Assembly (NCBI GenBank): GCA_035524095.1
Contig: DATKPK010000192.1
Coordinates: 1 to 45,590 of the forward strand
DNA: 45,590 nt
Direction: 5' to 3'
From: DATJUF01 sp035524095
GTDB lineage: Bacteria; Desulfobacterota; Binatia; Binatales; Binataceae
The notes under the pieces were generated by a model. It had not been told where the DNA came from. It did not search any database and saw only the letters and a program-made list of their open reading frames with translations. The first letter of the stretch is position 1, and each line of letters starts with the position of its first letter. Shown here piece by piece: positions 1-9,243 of the stretch. Made by a program: the position numbers and the translations under genes.

Positions 1-426
1 CTCCTCGGGCGCAACCAGCCGCTTGTCATTCAAATGGCCGCATTTCTTCGGCAGGATTTGATCTTCGAGCTGAATCGCGGCCGCCCCCGCATCTTCAATT
101 TCGCGCACGGTGCGCATTACATTGAGCGGACCGCCGAAACCGGTGTCGCCATCGACGATCAGCGGCAGCCACGAGGCGCGGCAAATTGTTCGCGTGAACA
201 GGCATAGCTCTTCGCACGAAACGATGCCCAGATCCGCCAGTCCGAGGCTCGCACTCAGCGCCGCGCCCGATAGATAGATCGCTTCGAAGCCTGCGCGGCG
301 CGCTTGTATTCCTGCGAGGGCGTTATGCGCCCCCGGCACAACCAGTATCTCTTTGCGCTGCCATAGCTGCGCAAGCCGCTCCCCAGGCGGCACATCGCTG
401 CGATCATCATTAGTCAGCCAGGTCAT
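1..426 (-). CDS. Isocitrate lyase/PEP mutase family C-C lyase, N-terminal part (runs off window)
   Basis: Reading the minus strand from an ATG at 426 gives 142 uninterrupted codons to the window edge. The product opens with MTWLTNDDRSDV and contains the family landmarks: a GAHNALAG segment near residue 32, SLGLADLG near residue 60, the metal-binding VDGDTGFGG near residue 92, IQLEDQ, and the catalytic loop PKKCGH near residue 128. These belong to the TIM-barrel superfamily of methylisocitrate lyase, 2,3-dimethylmalate lyase and oxaloacetate decarboxylase, which cleave 2-hydroxy-di/tricarboxylates with Mg2+. The missing C-terminal half (about 150 residues) prevents choosing the substrate. It is divergent from the TcuA-like and PrpF-like genes across about 130 bp, suggesting a shared control region and pathway (inference). 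Confidence 0.85.
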   Translation of the reverse strand, partial: MTWLTNDDRSDVPPGERLAQLWQRKEILVVPGAHNALAGIQARRAGFEAIYLSGAALSASLGLADLGIVSCEELCLFTRTICRASWLPLIVDGDTGFGGPLNVMRTVREIEDAGAAAIQLEDQILPKKCGHLNDKRLVAPEE

Positions 427-556
427 CGGCTAGTCATTAAAGTCGTATTATTTTTTCCGTCGCGTCAGCTTGTGCAATTATTCGGTTCGAGTAACGTCGT
501 AGTCAAATCATTTACCCGTGTGCACGGTGACCGGGATCTGAAGGATTTAATGCCCC

Positions 557-2032
557 ATGCCTGATTACGACGTGATTGTTGTCGGTGCCGGTAATGCCGC
601 GCTCGCGGCCAGTGTATCGGCGCGACTCGCTGGCGCCGAGAGGGTGCTTGTTCTGGAAAAGGCCCCTGAGGAGTTGCGTGGCGGTAACACTCATTATAGC
701 GGAGGCCTGCTCCGTCTTGCCTTCGACGGACTGCCGCAAATCCTCAGGCTCGTCCCACAAGCTTCCGATTTACCCGGCTTCATCGAAGGCGTCGAGGCCT
801 ACCCGGCCGATTCCTTCTGGTCTGACTTGCGCCGTATGACGGCTGGCCGTACGGATCCCGAACTCGGTGAAATCCTCATCTCGCGTTCGTACGACACCGC
901 CTGTTGGATGGCCGCGCAAGGCATCCGCTTCGAGCCTGCAATCTCGCTCGGCGCGGTCCGAGTCGGCAATCTGATCAAATGGCCCAAGGGCGCTATCGTA
1001 CGCGCCGCCAACGAGGGTGTCGGGCTCTCGCGGATGTGGTTCGCTGCCGCTCAGCGCTGCGGTATTGAGATTCGCTACAACTCTGGCGTGACGCAACTGC
1101 TTCAAGACGGGACTGGCCGCGTGATCGGGGTCGAAGTACGCGACGCCTCGGGACTTCATCAGGTAACCGCCAAAGCCATAGTGTTAGGATGCGGCGGCTT
1201 CGAAGCCAACGTCGCGTGGCGCGCGCAATATTTGGGACGCCCATGGGACCATGCCAAGGTGCGCGGCACGATGTTCAATCAGGGCGACGGGCTGCGGATG
1301 GCACTCGCGATCGGCGCGATGCCATGGGGTCAATGGAGCGGATGCCACGCCACACCGATCAACGCCGCCGCGCCCGCTTATGGCGACCGTAAGCTGACCG
1401 ATAAGACGAACCGGCTCTCCTATCTATATGGCATGATGCTAAACCGGCTTGGCCTGCGCTTCGTTGACGAGGGCGAAGATCAGGCGCTCTTCACATACGC
1501 CAAGTTCGGCGGCGCGATCCTCAATCAGCCGGGCGGCGTCGCTTGGCAAATCTTCGACGCGAAGGTTACCCATCTGCTCGAACCGCGGTACGCCACCAGC
1601 GAACCGTTTCGCGCCGACACCCTCGACGCCCTCATCGGACAGATAGACCTGGACCGCACCACTGCGCTCAAAACCCTAGCCGAGTTCAATGCTGCGGCGG
1701 GGCACGGCATCTTTAATCCTGGCGACCGTGATCACATGGCAACCAGCGGCCTCGCCTTGCCCAAATCGAATTGGGCGCAACGCCTCGATACGCCGCCTTT
1801 CATTGCCTATCCGGTGACCGGTGGAATCACGTTTTCGTTCGGTGGCCTCAAAATCACTGAGAATGCGCAAGTCGTCGCCACCGATTGGCAGCCGATTGCT
1901 GGATTATTCACCTGCGGCGAGATGGTCGGCGGCCTCTTCCATAGCAACTATCCTGGCGGCTCGGGGCTGATGTCCGGGGCGGTCTTCGGACGGATCGCCG
2001 GCAGCAGCGCGGCCCGCGCTGCCCTGTCCTGA
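557..2032 (+). CDS. tcuA: FAD-dependent tricarballylate dehydrogenase-like flavoprotein (TcuA family)
   Basis: The 491-residue protein starts with a dinucleotide-binding motif (DVIVVGAGNAALAASVSA, residues 4-21), then an acidic strand end (LVLEKAP) and a GGNTHYSGG segment near residue 42, as in the fumarate-reductase/TcuA flavoproteins. Near the C-terminus, GGITFSFGGLKI and a YPGGSGLMSGAVFGRIAG stretch form the second FAD-contacting region. TcuA oxidises tricarballylate to cis-aconitate; relatives act on other saturated carboxylates or 3-ketosteroids. The start is set by an AAGGA-like site about 11 bases upstream. The next gene, 12 bp downstream, is a PrpF-fold isomerase, which supports a tricarboxylate-type substrate but does not prove it. 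No TcuB or TcuC partner is visible. Confidence 0.75.
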   Translation: MPDYDVIVVGAGNAALAASVSARLAGAERVLVLEKAPEELRGGNTHYSGGLLRLAFDGLPQILRLVPQASDLPGFIEGVEAYPADSFWSDLRRMTAGRTDPELGEILISRSYDTACWMAAQGIRFEPAISLGAVRVGNLIKWPKGAIVRAANEGVGLSRMWFAAAQRCGIEIRYNSGVTQLLQDGTGRVIGVEVRDASGLHQVTAKAIVLGCGGFEANVAWRAQYLGRPWDHAKVRGTMFNQGDGLRMALAIGAMPWGQWSGCHATPINAAAPAYGDRKLTDKTNRLSYLYGMMLNRLGLRFVDEGEDQALFTYAKFGGAILNQPGGVAWQIFDAKVTHLLEPRYATSEPFRADTLDALIGQIDLDRTTALKTLAEFNAAAGHGIFNPGDRDHMATSGLALPKSNWAQRLDTPPFIAYPVTGGITFSFGGLKITENAQVVATDWQPIAGLFTCGEMVGGLFHSNYPGGSGLMSGAVFGRIAGSSAARAALS

Positions 2033-2044
2033 CGTGGCCTGACG

Positions 2045-3196
2045 ATGCCGCAAATCAAGCTGCGAGCGGTCTTTATGCGGGGCGGTACCAGCAATGCGCT
2101 GATGCTTCGCGCAGAAGATTTGCCGCACGACCGTGCGGCCTGGGATCGCATCTTTCTGGGCGCACTCGGCAGCCCCGACCCTTACGGCCGCCAACTCGAC
2201 GGTATGGGTGGCGGCATCTCGTCCTTGTCGAAGGTCTGCGTGATTGGTCCGCCGACCCGTCCGGAGGCCGACGTTGATTACACTTTCGCGCAAGTCGCGA
2301 TCCGTGAGGCTTTCGTCGATTACAGCGGTAATTGCGGCAACATGTCGTCAGCGATTGGCCCTTTCGCCGTCGATGAAGGCATCGTCAGGGCAAATGGCAC
2401 CGAGGCTGTCGTTCGCATCCACAACACCAACACGGGGAAGCTGATCGTTGCGCGCTTCCCGATAGAGGGTGACAAAGCCGACGTCGAAGGAGATTTTGTC
2501 CTGCCGGGCGTGGCCGGCAGCGGCGCTCCGATCAAGCTCGAATTTCTCGCACCCGGCGGTGCCGCGACTGGCCGACTGCTGCCGACCGGCAACGTAATCG
2601 ACCTGCTGGACATCGAGGGGGCAGGCCGCATCGAAGCCTCGATGGTCGATGCCGCCAATCCCTGCGTTTTCGTCAGCGCTGACACTTTGGGCCTGAGCGG
2701 CACCGAAATGCCCGATCAACTGGAACGCGATACCACGTGCATGCAACGCCTCGAGGCGATCCGCGTTGCCGCCAGTCTGCGGATGGGTATCGCTGCGGCG
2801 CCGGCCGAAGCTGCGCGCAAACCCAGCATCCCCAAAGTCGCGATCGTCACCGGCCCACATGACGCGGCCACCCTGACCGGCGAGCCGGTATCCGCTGACG
2901 CCTGCGACGTTACGATCCGCATGATCTCGATCGGCCAGCCCCATCGCGCGGTCCCGCTGACGGGTGCGATGTGCCTCGCGGTGGCTGCACGCCTTCCGGG
3001 CAGTATCGTCGCGCGCGCCGCCCGCCCGCCCGTCACTGCCGATGCGCCAATCCGCATCGCGCAGCCCTCCGGCGTGACCGTGGTCGCGTCCTCGATCCGT
3101 CATGAAGGTGAGGAGTGGTTCGCCGAACACGCGACAGTTTATCGCACTGCCCGCCGCTTGATGGAGGGTTTTGTCTTCGTACGCGCCTCCGCCTGA
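2045..3196 (+). CDS. PrpF-family isomerase (2-methylaconitate / 4-oxalomesaconate type)
   Basis: The 383-residue protein has the PrpF signature: MRGGTSNALMLRAEDLP near the N-terminus, a DGMGGGISSLSKV segment near residue 53, and FVDYSGNCGNMSSAIGPFA near residue 90, which holds the conserved cysteine of this diaminopimelate-epimerase fold. A second cysteine near ANPCVF is also conserved in the family. Members isomerise the double bond of 2-methylaconitate or tautomerise 4-oxalomesaconate. It sits 12 bp after the TcuA-like gene in the same direction, so the two are probably co-transcribed. Together with the divergent lyase this resembles a methylcitrate-like degradation of a substituted tricarboxylate. 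The substrate is unknown. Confidence 0.85.
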   Translation: MPQIKLRAVFMRGGTSNALMLRAEDLPHDRAAWDRIFLGALGSPDPYGRQLDGMGGGISSLSKVCVIGPPTRPEADVDYTFAQVAIREAFVDYSGNCGNMSSAIGPFAVDEGIVRANGTEAVVRIHNTNTGKLIVARFPIEGDKADVEGDFVLPGVAGSGAPIKLEFLAPGGAATGRLLPTGNVIDLLDIEGAGRIEASMVDAANPCVFVSADTLGLSGTEMPDQLERDTTCMQRLEAIRVAASLRMGIAAAPAEAARKPSIPKVAIVTGPHDAATLTGEPVSADACDVTIRMISIGQPHRAVPLTGAMCLAVAARLPGSIVARAARPPVTADAPIRIAQPSGVTVVASSIRHEGEEWFAEHATVYRTARRLMEGFVFVRASA

Positions 3197-3274
3197 ATTG
3201 ACAGGTTTCGGGCCGCTTGGCCCGATGCGCTTTTCAGCGACTAGGTGTTAGAAACGGACTATAAGAGAATCGCG

Positions 3275-4669
3275 ATGCTGAACCCTTTTTCCGAAGCGTG
3301 GCAGATCCGCGAACTAATCGCGAAAAAAGAAGTGTCGTTGCGCGAGATCGCGGAATTCTTCAATCGCCGCATCGAAAGCCTCAATCCGCGACTCGGCGCG
3401 TACATGACGCCGACGCCAGAGCGTGCGCTTGCCGATGCCGTCCGGCTGGAAAAGGCTAGTGCGGACGAAATCGCCAAGATGCCGCTCTATGGCATTCCGT
3501 ATTCGCTCAAGGATCTCACTTGGACCGCTGGCATCAAGACCACGATGGGATCGAAGAACTTTGAAAACTTTGTGCCACCTGCGGATGCCGAGGTTGCGAT
3601 TCGGATACGCGATGCGGGAGGCATTCTACTCGGCAAAACCACGACGCCAGAGCTCGGCGGACGTCCGACCACCGAAGGTGGGCTTTGCCCACCCGCGCGC
3701 AATCCGTGGAACCTCGAGCATACGGCAGGCGGGTCGAGTGGCGGCGCAGCGTGCGCCGCTGCTGCTGGACTCGGACCGCTAGCTGAGGGCAGTGACGGCG
3801 GCGGCTCGATTCGGATTCCGTCGAGTTGCTGCGGGACCGTAGGATTAAAGCCTTCGCGCGGCCGTGTCTCATTTGCTCCGTTGATCGGAGAAGCATGGGC
3901 CGGATTCGCGACAAGCGGCCCGATTGCGCGATCGGTCCGCGACGTTGCGCTGTTCCTCGACGTGCTGGCCGGCCCGGTAGTTGGCGATCCCTACTGGGCG
4001 CCGCCGCCGAGCGAATCCTTCAGCGCCGCTCTGAACCGGCGTCCGGAAAAATTGCGTCTCGCCGCCATCCTGAAAAGCGCGGAAGGCAAAGTAGATCCCG
4101 AGGTAGAGGCGGCAACCGAGTCGGCGCTCAAAACCTTCACGGAAATGGGACACTCGGTCGAGTATATCGATCTCGATCCGGCTGCCATGTTGATCGGCCC
4201 ATCTGGCGTCATCATCACGGCTGGCGTCGGCTCGATACCGATCCCGGACCCGAAGTTAATGGATCCGGTTATCCGCGCCACCTGGGAACGGGGCAAAGAT
4301 TACAAGGCGGCCGAATACATCAATGCGATCATGCAGATGCACAACATCTCGCGCATAATCATGCAGACGCTCGCGCCCTACGACGCACTGATCACGCCGA
4401 CGCTGACCCGGCCGGCCGTACGGCTCGGCAGCCTGCCCTCAGATATCCGCGGCGGATTTCGAGAAGTCTTCGAGTGGCTCGCCTTTACCTTTCCGTTTAA
4501 TGCGACCGGGCAGCCCGCCTGCTCACTGCCGAACGGGTTTTCGTCGGACGGTCTGCCGATCGGATTGCAGATTGTCGGACGCCAGAACGACGAGGCCGGA
4601 ATCATCGCGCTGGCGGCACAGTTTGAGGAAGCACGCCCCTGGATAGACCAGCTTCCACCGCTCGACTGA
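3275..4669 (+). CDS. Amidase signature family hydrolase
   Basis: This is an amidase of about 464 residues with the Ser-Ser-Lys triad regions in order: GIPYSLKDL (catalytic Lys, near residue 85), TAGGSSGGAACAAAAGLGP (first serine, near residue 158) and EGSDGGGSIRIPSSCCG (nucleophile serine region, near residue 180). The C-terminal part has the usual GQPACSLPNG and GLPIGLQIVG motifs. The frame is open from a GTG at 3245, but the ATG at 3275 gives the normal family start (MLNPFSEAWQIRELI). Family members hydrolyse carboxamides, or act as GatA in tRNA amidation; the absence of gatB/gatC here argues for a catabolic amidase. It is 78 bp beyond the prpF-like gene and may belong to the same transcript. 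Confidence 0.85.
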   Translation: MLNPFSEAWQIRELIAKKEVSLREIAEFFNRRIESLNPRLGAYMTPTPERALADAVRLEKASADEIAKMPLYGIPYSLKDLTWTAGIKTTMGSKNFENFVPPADAEVAIRIRDAGGILLGKTTTPELGGRPTTEGGLCPPARNPWNLEHTAGGSSGGAACAAAAGLGPLAEGSDGGGSIRIPSSCCGTVGLKPSRGRVSFAPLIGEAWAGFATSGPIARSVRDVALFLDVLAGPVVGDPYWAPPPSESFSAALNRRPEKLRLAAILKSAEGKVDPEVEAATESALKTFTEMGHSVEYIDLDPAAMLIGPSGVIITAGVGSIPIPDPKLMDPVIRATWERGKDYKAAEYINAIMQMHNISRIIMQTLAPYDALITPTLTRPAVRLGSLPSDIRGGFREVFEWLAFTFPFNATGQPACSLPNGFSSDGLPIGLQIVGRQNDEAGIIALAAQFEEARPWIDQLPPLD

Positions 4670-4922
4670 CTTGATCTGGACCTATGCGCGGGTCTTTCCG
4701 GCGGCGTGAGAAAAAGTTAAGTTGCTTACACATTGATGCCGGTTCAAGCTTGTTTTTGGTTGCATCGGTCTATCAATGTTGGGCATCCTTGACGCCTTAA
4801 TGAACGCAGCCAACCGCATAACAAAGGCCGCTTTGTGCCTCTCCCATGGGCAAGCTATCGATCTATGGATGACCATTGACGTCATCTCTACGTCGCGCAG
4901 TACTGCGGATCTTTGATTCCTC

Positions 4923-6503
4923 ATGGCGGCCGCTCCCTCAGAAAGCTCAGCGCCGCCGCTCATCAGCTCCGCCGCTTCGAATAAGTGGCTAATCGCAGTC
5001 GCCGTCATGCTCGCGACGATCATGGAGGTGCTCGACACCACGATCGCGAACGTCGCGCTGCTGCACATTCGTGGGAGCCTTTCCGCAGGGGTCGATGAAG
5101 CGGCGTGGGTTCTGACGTCTTACATCGTTGCCAACGCGATCATAATCCCGCTCACCGGATGGTGCGGAGCTTATTTCGGGAGGAAGCGATACTTTCTCTT
5201 CTCGATCATATTGTTCGTCGCCAGCTCGCTCTTCGCCGGTGCCGCACCTAATCTCCAAACCCTAATCGTATGCCGCATCCTGCAAGGTATCGGCGGCGGC
5301 GCGATGATGCCGCTTTCGCAGGCCATCCTGATGGAGACGTTTCCGCCTGAGGAACAGGCCGTGGCAATGTCGGTATGGGGCCTCGGCATGATGCTCGGTC
5401 CCGTGATGGGGCCGCTGCTCGGTGGCTGGATCACTGACAATTACAGCTGGCGGTGGATTTTCTACGTCAATGTGCCGGTCGGTTCGCTTGCGGCATTGAT
5501 GGTCGCCACTTTCGTTCACGACCCCTCTTATATTCGCCGGGAGATAAAATCGATTGATTGGTGGGGCCTCGGCTACCTGAGCATCGGCGTCGCTTGTATG
5601 CAAATTATGCTCGATAAAGGGGAAAGGCTCGATTGGTTCGGCTCGCATCTGATCATTTGGCTGACGGTTTTGGCCTCCCTTGGAACGGTGCTTTTTATCA
5701 TCCGCGAGCTGACAACCAAGGAACCGATCGTCGATTTACGCGTGCTGCATAATCGAACCTTCGCAGTCGGCACGCTCTTTACCACCGTCATCATGTTCGC
5801 GATGTACGGCACTTACATCCTGATTCCGCTTTATTGCCAGCAGATCGCCGGTTACACGCCGCTGATGGCCGGGATGGTGCTTTCGATCCAAAGCTTCGCG
5901 ACTTTCGCCTCAATCGTCTTCGCTGGCCGCCTCTTCAACCGCTATGACCCGCGGATAATGGTCGCGATTGGCTGCCTGCTAGGAGGCTATGGCTCCTGGG
6001 ACATGGCGCACTTTTATACCGGTATCGACTTCTGGAATATCGCGCTGCCGGGCATCTATCGCGGAATCGGTTCCGGACTGATTTTCATCCCGCTCTCGAC
6101 GATCAGCCTTGGCGCAGTCTCGAAAGAGGAAATGGGCACGGCGTCGGGCTTGTTCAATATGGTCCGCACGATAGGTGGAAGTATCGGGATCGCCATTCTT
6201 ATCGCGATGCTCAGCAGTCACGCGCAAATCCATCAGAGCTATCTCAGCGCGCGGGTCAACACCTTCAACTTCGGTCTCTGGAGCCGCTCCTATCCCGCCG
6301 CCGCGGGCCTGATAACTCAGCTCGATAGGCAGAGCCAGGCGCCACTGCTCGGGATGCTTTACGTCGAAATGCAGCGCCAAGCGACCGTGATGGCTTTCGT
6401 CGATGACTTCCGTCTAATCGCGTATATTTTCTTTGCGCTTACGCCGTTGGCGTTCGTGATGCGCCGTCCGGCCTCGCTCGCGGCTCCAGCCGCGGGTCAC
6501 TGA
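4923..6503 (+). CDS. DHA2-family MFS drug exporter (EmrB/QacA type)
   Basis: The 526-residue membrane protein shows the 14-TM DHA2 pattern. The first helix carries the motif-D1 segment MEVLDTTIANVAL near residue 37. It is followed by WVLTSYIVANAIIIPLTGW, the loop motif GRKRYFL, and the antiporter motif-C segment GLGMMLGPVMGPLLGGWI near residue 155. EmrB-type pumps export drugs and other hydrophobic compounds with proton antiport, usually with an EmrA membrane-fusion protein. No EmrA or TolC gene is next to it here, which is unusual for a diderm. No regulator is adjacent. The preceding 250 bp show no clear promoter. Confidence 0.9.
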   Translation: MAAAPSESSAPPLISSAASNKWLIAVAVMLATIMEVLDTTIANVALLHIRGSLSAGVDEAAWVLTSYIVANAIIIPLTGWCGAYFGRKRYFLFSIILFVASSLFAGAAPNLQTLIVCRILQGIGGGAMMPLSQAILMETFPPEEQAVAMSVWGLGMMLGPVMGPLLGGWITDNYSWRWIFYVNVPVGSLAALMVATFVHDPSYIRREIKSIDWWGLGYLSIGVACMQIMLDKGERLDWFGSHLIIWLTVLASLGTVLFIIRELTTKEPIVDLRVLHNRTFAVGTLFTTVIMFAMYGTYILIPLYCQQIAGYTPLMAGMVLSIQSFATFASIVFAGRLFNRYDPRIMVAIGCLLGGYGSWDMAHFYTGIDFWNIALPGIYRGIGSGLIFIPLSTISLGAVSKEEMGTASGLFNMVRTIGGSIGIAILIAMLSSHAQIHQSYLSARVNTFNFGLWSRSYPAAAGLITQLDRQSQAPLLGMLYVEMQRQATVMAFVDDFRLIAYIFFALTPLAFVMRRPASLAAPAAGH

Positions 6504-6510
6504 CCGTACG

Positions 6511-6532
6511 GCGTCAGTTCGTGGGCTGACGC
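6511..6532 (+). terminator. Possible hairpin after the MFS gene
   Basis: GCGTCAG (6511-6517) and CTGACGC (6526-6532) form a perfect 7-bp stem with an 8-base loop, 8 bp beyond the MFS stop codon. There is no T-run behind it, so termination here is only a possibility. Confidence 0.3.
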
Positions 6533-6674
6533 AAATTGATGCCGTCTGTGGATGATTCTTCTAACTGGCCCATTGTTAGATTAGCCAATGTTAAATGATA
6601 CATGAGCCATTACTTGTAGCAGGCTTGCCATCAAAGGCTTAGGATGGTACGCAGTCACCTTCCCGCTGAGGGCA

Positions 6675-6708
6675 GGGCGCCTACCGGCTCGGGGACAGCC
6701 CGGCGCCC
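6675..6708 (+). other. Structured leader hairpin upstream of the RND gene
   Basis: GGGCGCC (6675-6681) pairs perfectly with GGCGCCC (6702-6708). Inside it GGCT (6686-6689) can pair with AGCC (6697-6700), giving a two-tier GC-rich hairpin. It ends 36 bp before the RND start codon, just ahead of the ribosome-binding site GGGGAG. It has no T-run. It could be an mRNA leader structure or an operator. I do not recognise a known riboswitch class. Confidence 0.4.
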
Positions 6709-6744
6709 GCCCAACAGTCGGGATTACGGGGAGTATTCCAACTG

Positions 6745-9171
6745 ATGGCTGCATCGAGCGGCGGCAAAGAGCCTTGGGGGCTGGGTAAGTACATACTTCA
6801 GTACCGCGTTCCGATCGGGATCACCTTAATCCTGATCACGGCCTACTTTGGCTATTGGGCCGCCAACGTCAAGATCGCCACTCGCTTCGAGAACTTCTTT
6901 CCTGCTCAACACGAGGACACCAAGCTCTACCGCGAATATCAGAATCAGTACGGCGGCGCGCAGACCCTGATGTTGATGCTGCGGGTCAAGCAAGGTGACA
7001 TCTACAACTATGCGACGCTGCAGAAAATCCAGGACCTGACACGCAAAGTTAATATCCTCCCCGGCGTCGACCACAACGAGATCTTCTCCATCGCCTCATA
7101 TCGTGTCGCCTTCACCAAGGCGATGCCCGGTGCACTCGTCTCGACCAATTTCATGTATCCCAAGGTGCCCTCGACGCCTGCCGAGCTTGAGGAGCTAAGG
7201 CGCAACGTCTTTGCCCATCGCGAGGCAGTCGCCGGCCTGATTACCTACGACGACAAGGGCGCACTCATTACCGCGAGCTTCAATGAACATGGACTCGACT
7301 ATCAGGAGCTGTTCAATGACGTCCAGAATCTGATCAAGACCTACAGCGACGACAACACTGAGATTTACGTGGCTGGCCAGCCGATGGTCTCGGGTTGGGG
7401 CTATTACTATCTCAATCGGATCAAACTCATTTTCACGATATCAATCGCGCTGATGCTGATCATTCTCTACATCAGCATCGGCGAGCGCAGCAGTTGGTGG
7501 GCGCCAATCCTCACCGGAAGTTTTTCTGCAATTTGGGGCCTCGGGTTCGTCAGTTGGATGGGCTACAACTTCGACCCCGTAATGCTGGTCATTCCGTTCA
7601 TCCTGACGGCACGCGACTTGAGCCACGGTATCCAATGGCAGGGCCGTTATTACGACGAGCTCGACCGCCTCGATGACAAACTGCTCGCTTGCGCTACCAC
7701 TACGGACGTGATGCTGCCGCCGGGCCTGCTTTCAATCTTGGCTGATATCGCCGGGATCATCTTCATCTCTTTCGGCGGAATCCCCGTACTGAAAGAGATT
7801 GGCTTCGGCGGCGCCGTATGGCTGGCCGCCAGCCTCACGATGGTCTTTGTCTTTCAGCCGATCTTTATGAGCTACCTGCCACGCCCGACGATCCGTGAGC
7901 GCAGCTGGCTGGCGCGCCGGGGCGATAGCCGTCCTGGCATCTTCGGCAAATTTATCAACTGGCTGATCCATGTTCCCGTCACACGGAACACGACCCGCAC
8001 ATTCCTGCTGGCCGGCGGCGCTATCTTTATCATTTTTGGCCTCATCTCAGGGCAGCGCGCGCGTATCGGTTACGAAACCCCGGGCACGCCGCTCTACAAG
8101 CAGAATTCCAAGGTCAATCAGGACATCGCCGAGATCGGTAAGTTCTTTCCTACTGACGTCGGCTGGATCGTCCTTACTACGCCTGACTATCCCAATCCCC
8201 AGTCAAGCCTCGGCCCCGCAGTCTTGCGTATGACCGACGATATGGGTCCTTACCTGCAAAGCCGTGGTGATGCGCTCGCGGTCGTGAGCTTCAGTTCGCA
8301 GGTGATCAAGCCGCTCAACATGATGTTCCATAACGGTTTCCCAAAATATTGGAAGATCCCGAATGGCACGGAGCTTGGCGGCAATCTCTGGTATCTCTTC
8401 ATGGCCGGAACCGCGCCGGGCGAAATGGAACGATTCTTCGCTCACACCCCCAAGATGACCAGCACCTGTGTGCGGGTGCTGTTGCCTGACCACACCTATA
8501 CGCGGCTCAACCGTCTGCGCGACGACATCAAGACTTTCGTCGCCACCCGCGTCACCCCGGACCCTAGCCTGAACAAAGTCACCGTCCGCTACCTCGGCGG
8601 TGAAGCAGGACTCTATCTTGCCGCGAACGATATCCTCTACCGGCTCGATTTCATCAATCTGACCTTCGTGCTTGGGGTGATTTTCCTCTGCTGTGCGTTC
8701 ACCTTCAGTTCGCCGGTGGCTGGGCTGCTTTTCATCATCTCGTGCGTGATGGCCAATTTCGGAGCATTCATCTACATGAACGCTCGCAACATCGGCCTGA
8801 CGATCGACACGATTCCCGTGATTTCGCTCGGTATCGGGCTGGGCGTTGACTACGGCATCTATACCGTCGCCCGTATCCGCGACGAGGTGATGGGCGGGGC
8901 GACCATCGATGAGGGTGTCGTCACGGCACTGCACAGCACGGGCGCGTCGGTCTTCAGCACCTTCGCCGTGATGATCGGTGGCATCCTTCCATGGGCTTTC
9001 TCACCTTTGCTCTTCCACAACGAGATGAGCGTCCTGCTGATTTTTCTGATGGCTACCAACATGGTCGCGGGCGTGCTGATTCTGCCATCGTACATTGCTT
9101 GGCGCCGGCCCCGCTTCATTGCTCAATTCGAGAAACCGCCCGCCACACTCCGCGCCGCCGTTGGCCGCTGA
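6745..9171 (+). CDS. RND superfamily exporter (MMPL/COG1033 type)
   Basis: The 808-residue protein has two repeated halves. Each has one N-terminal TM helix (near residues 15-37 and 425-445), a large periplasmic domain, and a five-helix bundle. The second half carries the family TM4 segment GLGVDYGIYTVARIRDEV near residue 695, with its charged aspartate; the first has the degenerate counterpart ILTARDLSHGIQ. Homologues move lipids, hopanoids or other hydrophobic molecules and, unlike AcrB, often work without a fusion protein. The start is an ATG preceded by GGGGAG with 10 bp spacing. It stands alone between the MFS gene and the lasso cluster, 72 bp ahead of the latter, so read-through into the lasso genes is possible. 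The substrate is unknown. Confidence 0.88.
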   Translation: MAASSGGKEPWGLGKYILQYRVPIGITLILITAYFGYWAANVKIATRFENFFPAQHEDTKLYREYQNQYGGAQTLMLMLRVKQGDIYNYATLQKIQDLTRKVNILPGVDHNEIFSIASYRVAFTKAMPGALVSTNFMYPKVPSTPAELEELRRNVFAHREAVAGLITYDDKGALITASFNEHGLDYQELFNDVQNLIKTYSDDNTEIYVAGQPMVSGWGYYYLNRIKLIFTISIALMLIILYISIGERSSWWAPILTGSFSAIWGLGFVSWMGYNFDPVMLVIPFILTARDLSHGIQWQGRYYDELDRLDDKLLACATTTDVMLPPGLLSILADIAGIIFISFGGIPVLKEIGFGGAVWLAASLTMVFVFQPIFMSYLPRPTIRERSWLARRGDSRPGIFGKFINWLIHVPVTRNTTRTFLLAGGAIFIIFGLISGQRARIGYETPGTPLYKQNSKVNQDIAEIGKFFPTDVGWIVLTTPDYPNPQSSLGPAVLRMTDDMGPYLQSRGDALAVVSFSSQVIKPLNMMFHNGFPKYWKIPNGTELGGNLWYLFMAGTAPGEMERFFAHTPKMTSTCVRVLLPDHTYTRLNRLRDDIKTFVATRVTPDPSLNKVTVRYLGGEAGLYLAANDILYRLDFINLTFVLGVIFLCCAFTFSSPVAGLLFIISCVMANFGAFIYMNARNIGLTIDTIPVISLGIGLGVDYGIYTVARIRDEVMGGATIDEGVVTALHSTGASVFSTFAVMIGGILPWAFSPLLFHNEMSVLLIFLMATNMVAGVLILPSYIAWRRPRFIAQFEKPPATLRAAVGR

Positions 9172-9243
9172 CTGGTTGCCATCAAGCCCGCCGCATCCGA
9201 TAATCAGCGGGGCAGATGGCCTCTTGGCTGTCGCGTTATCGAG

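Noticed and set aside
4682..5068. Minus-strand frame of 128 codons before and into the MFS gene
   Set aside because: It overlaps the MFS start on the other strand, has no domain and a composition typical of antisense frames.
8203..8934. Minus-strand frame of 243 codons inside the RND gene
   Set aside because: It lies wholly inside a well-supported gene and is rich in Asp/His/Arg as expected for a shadow frame.
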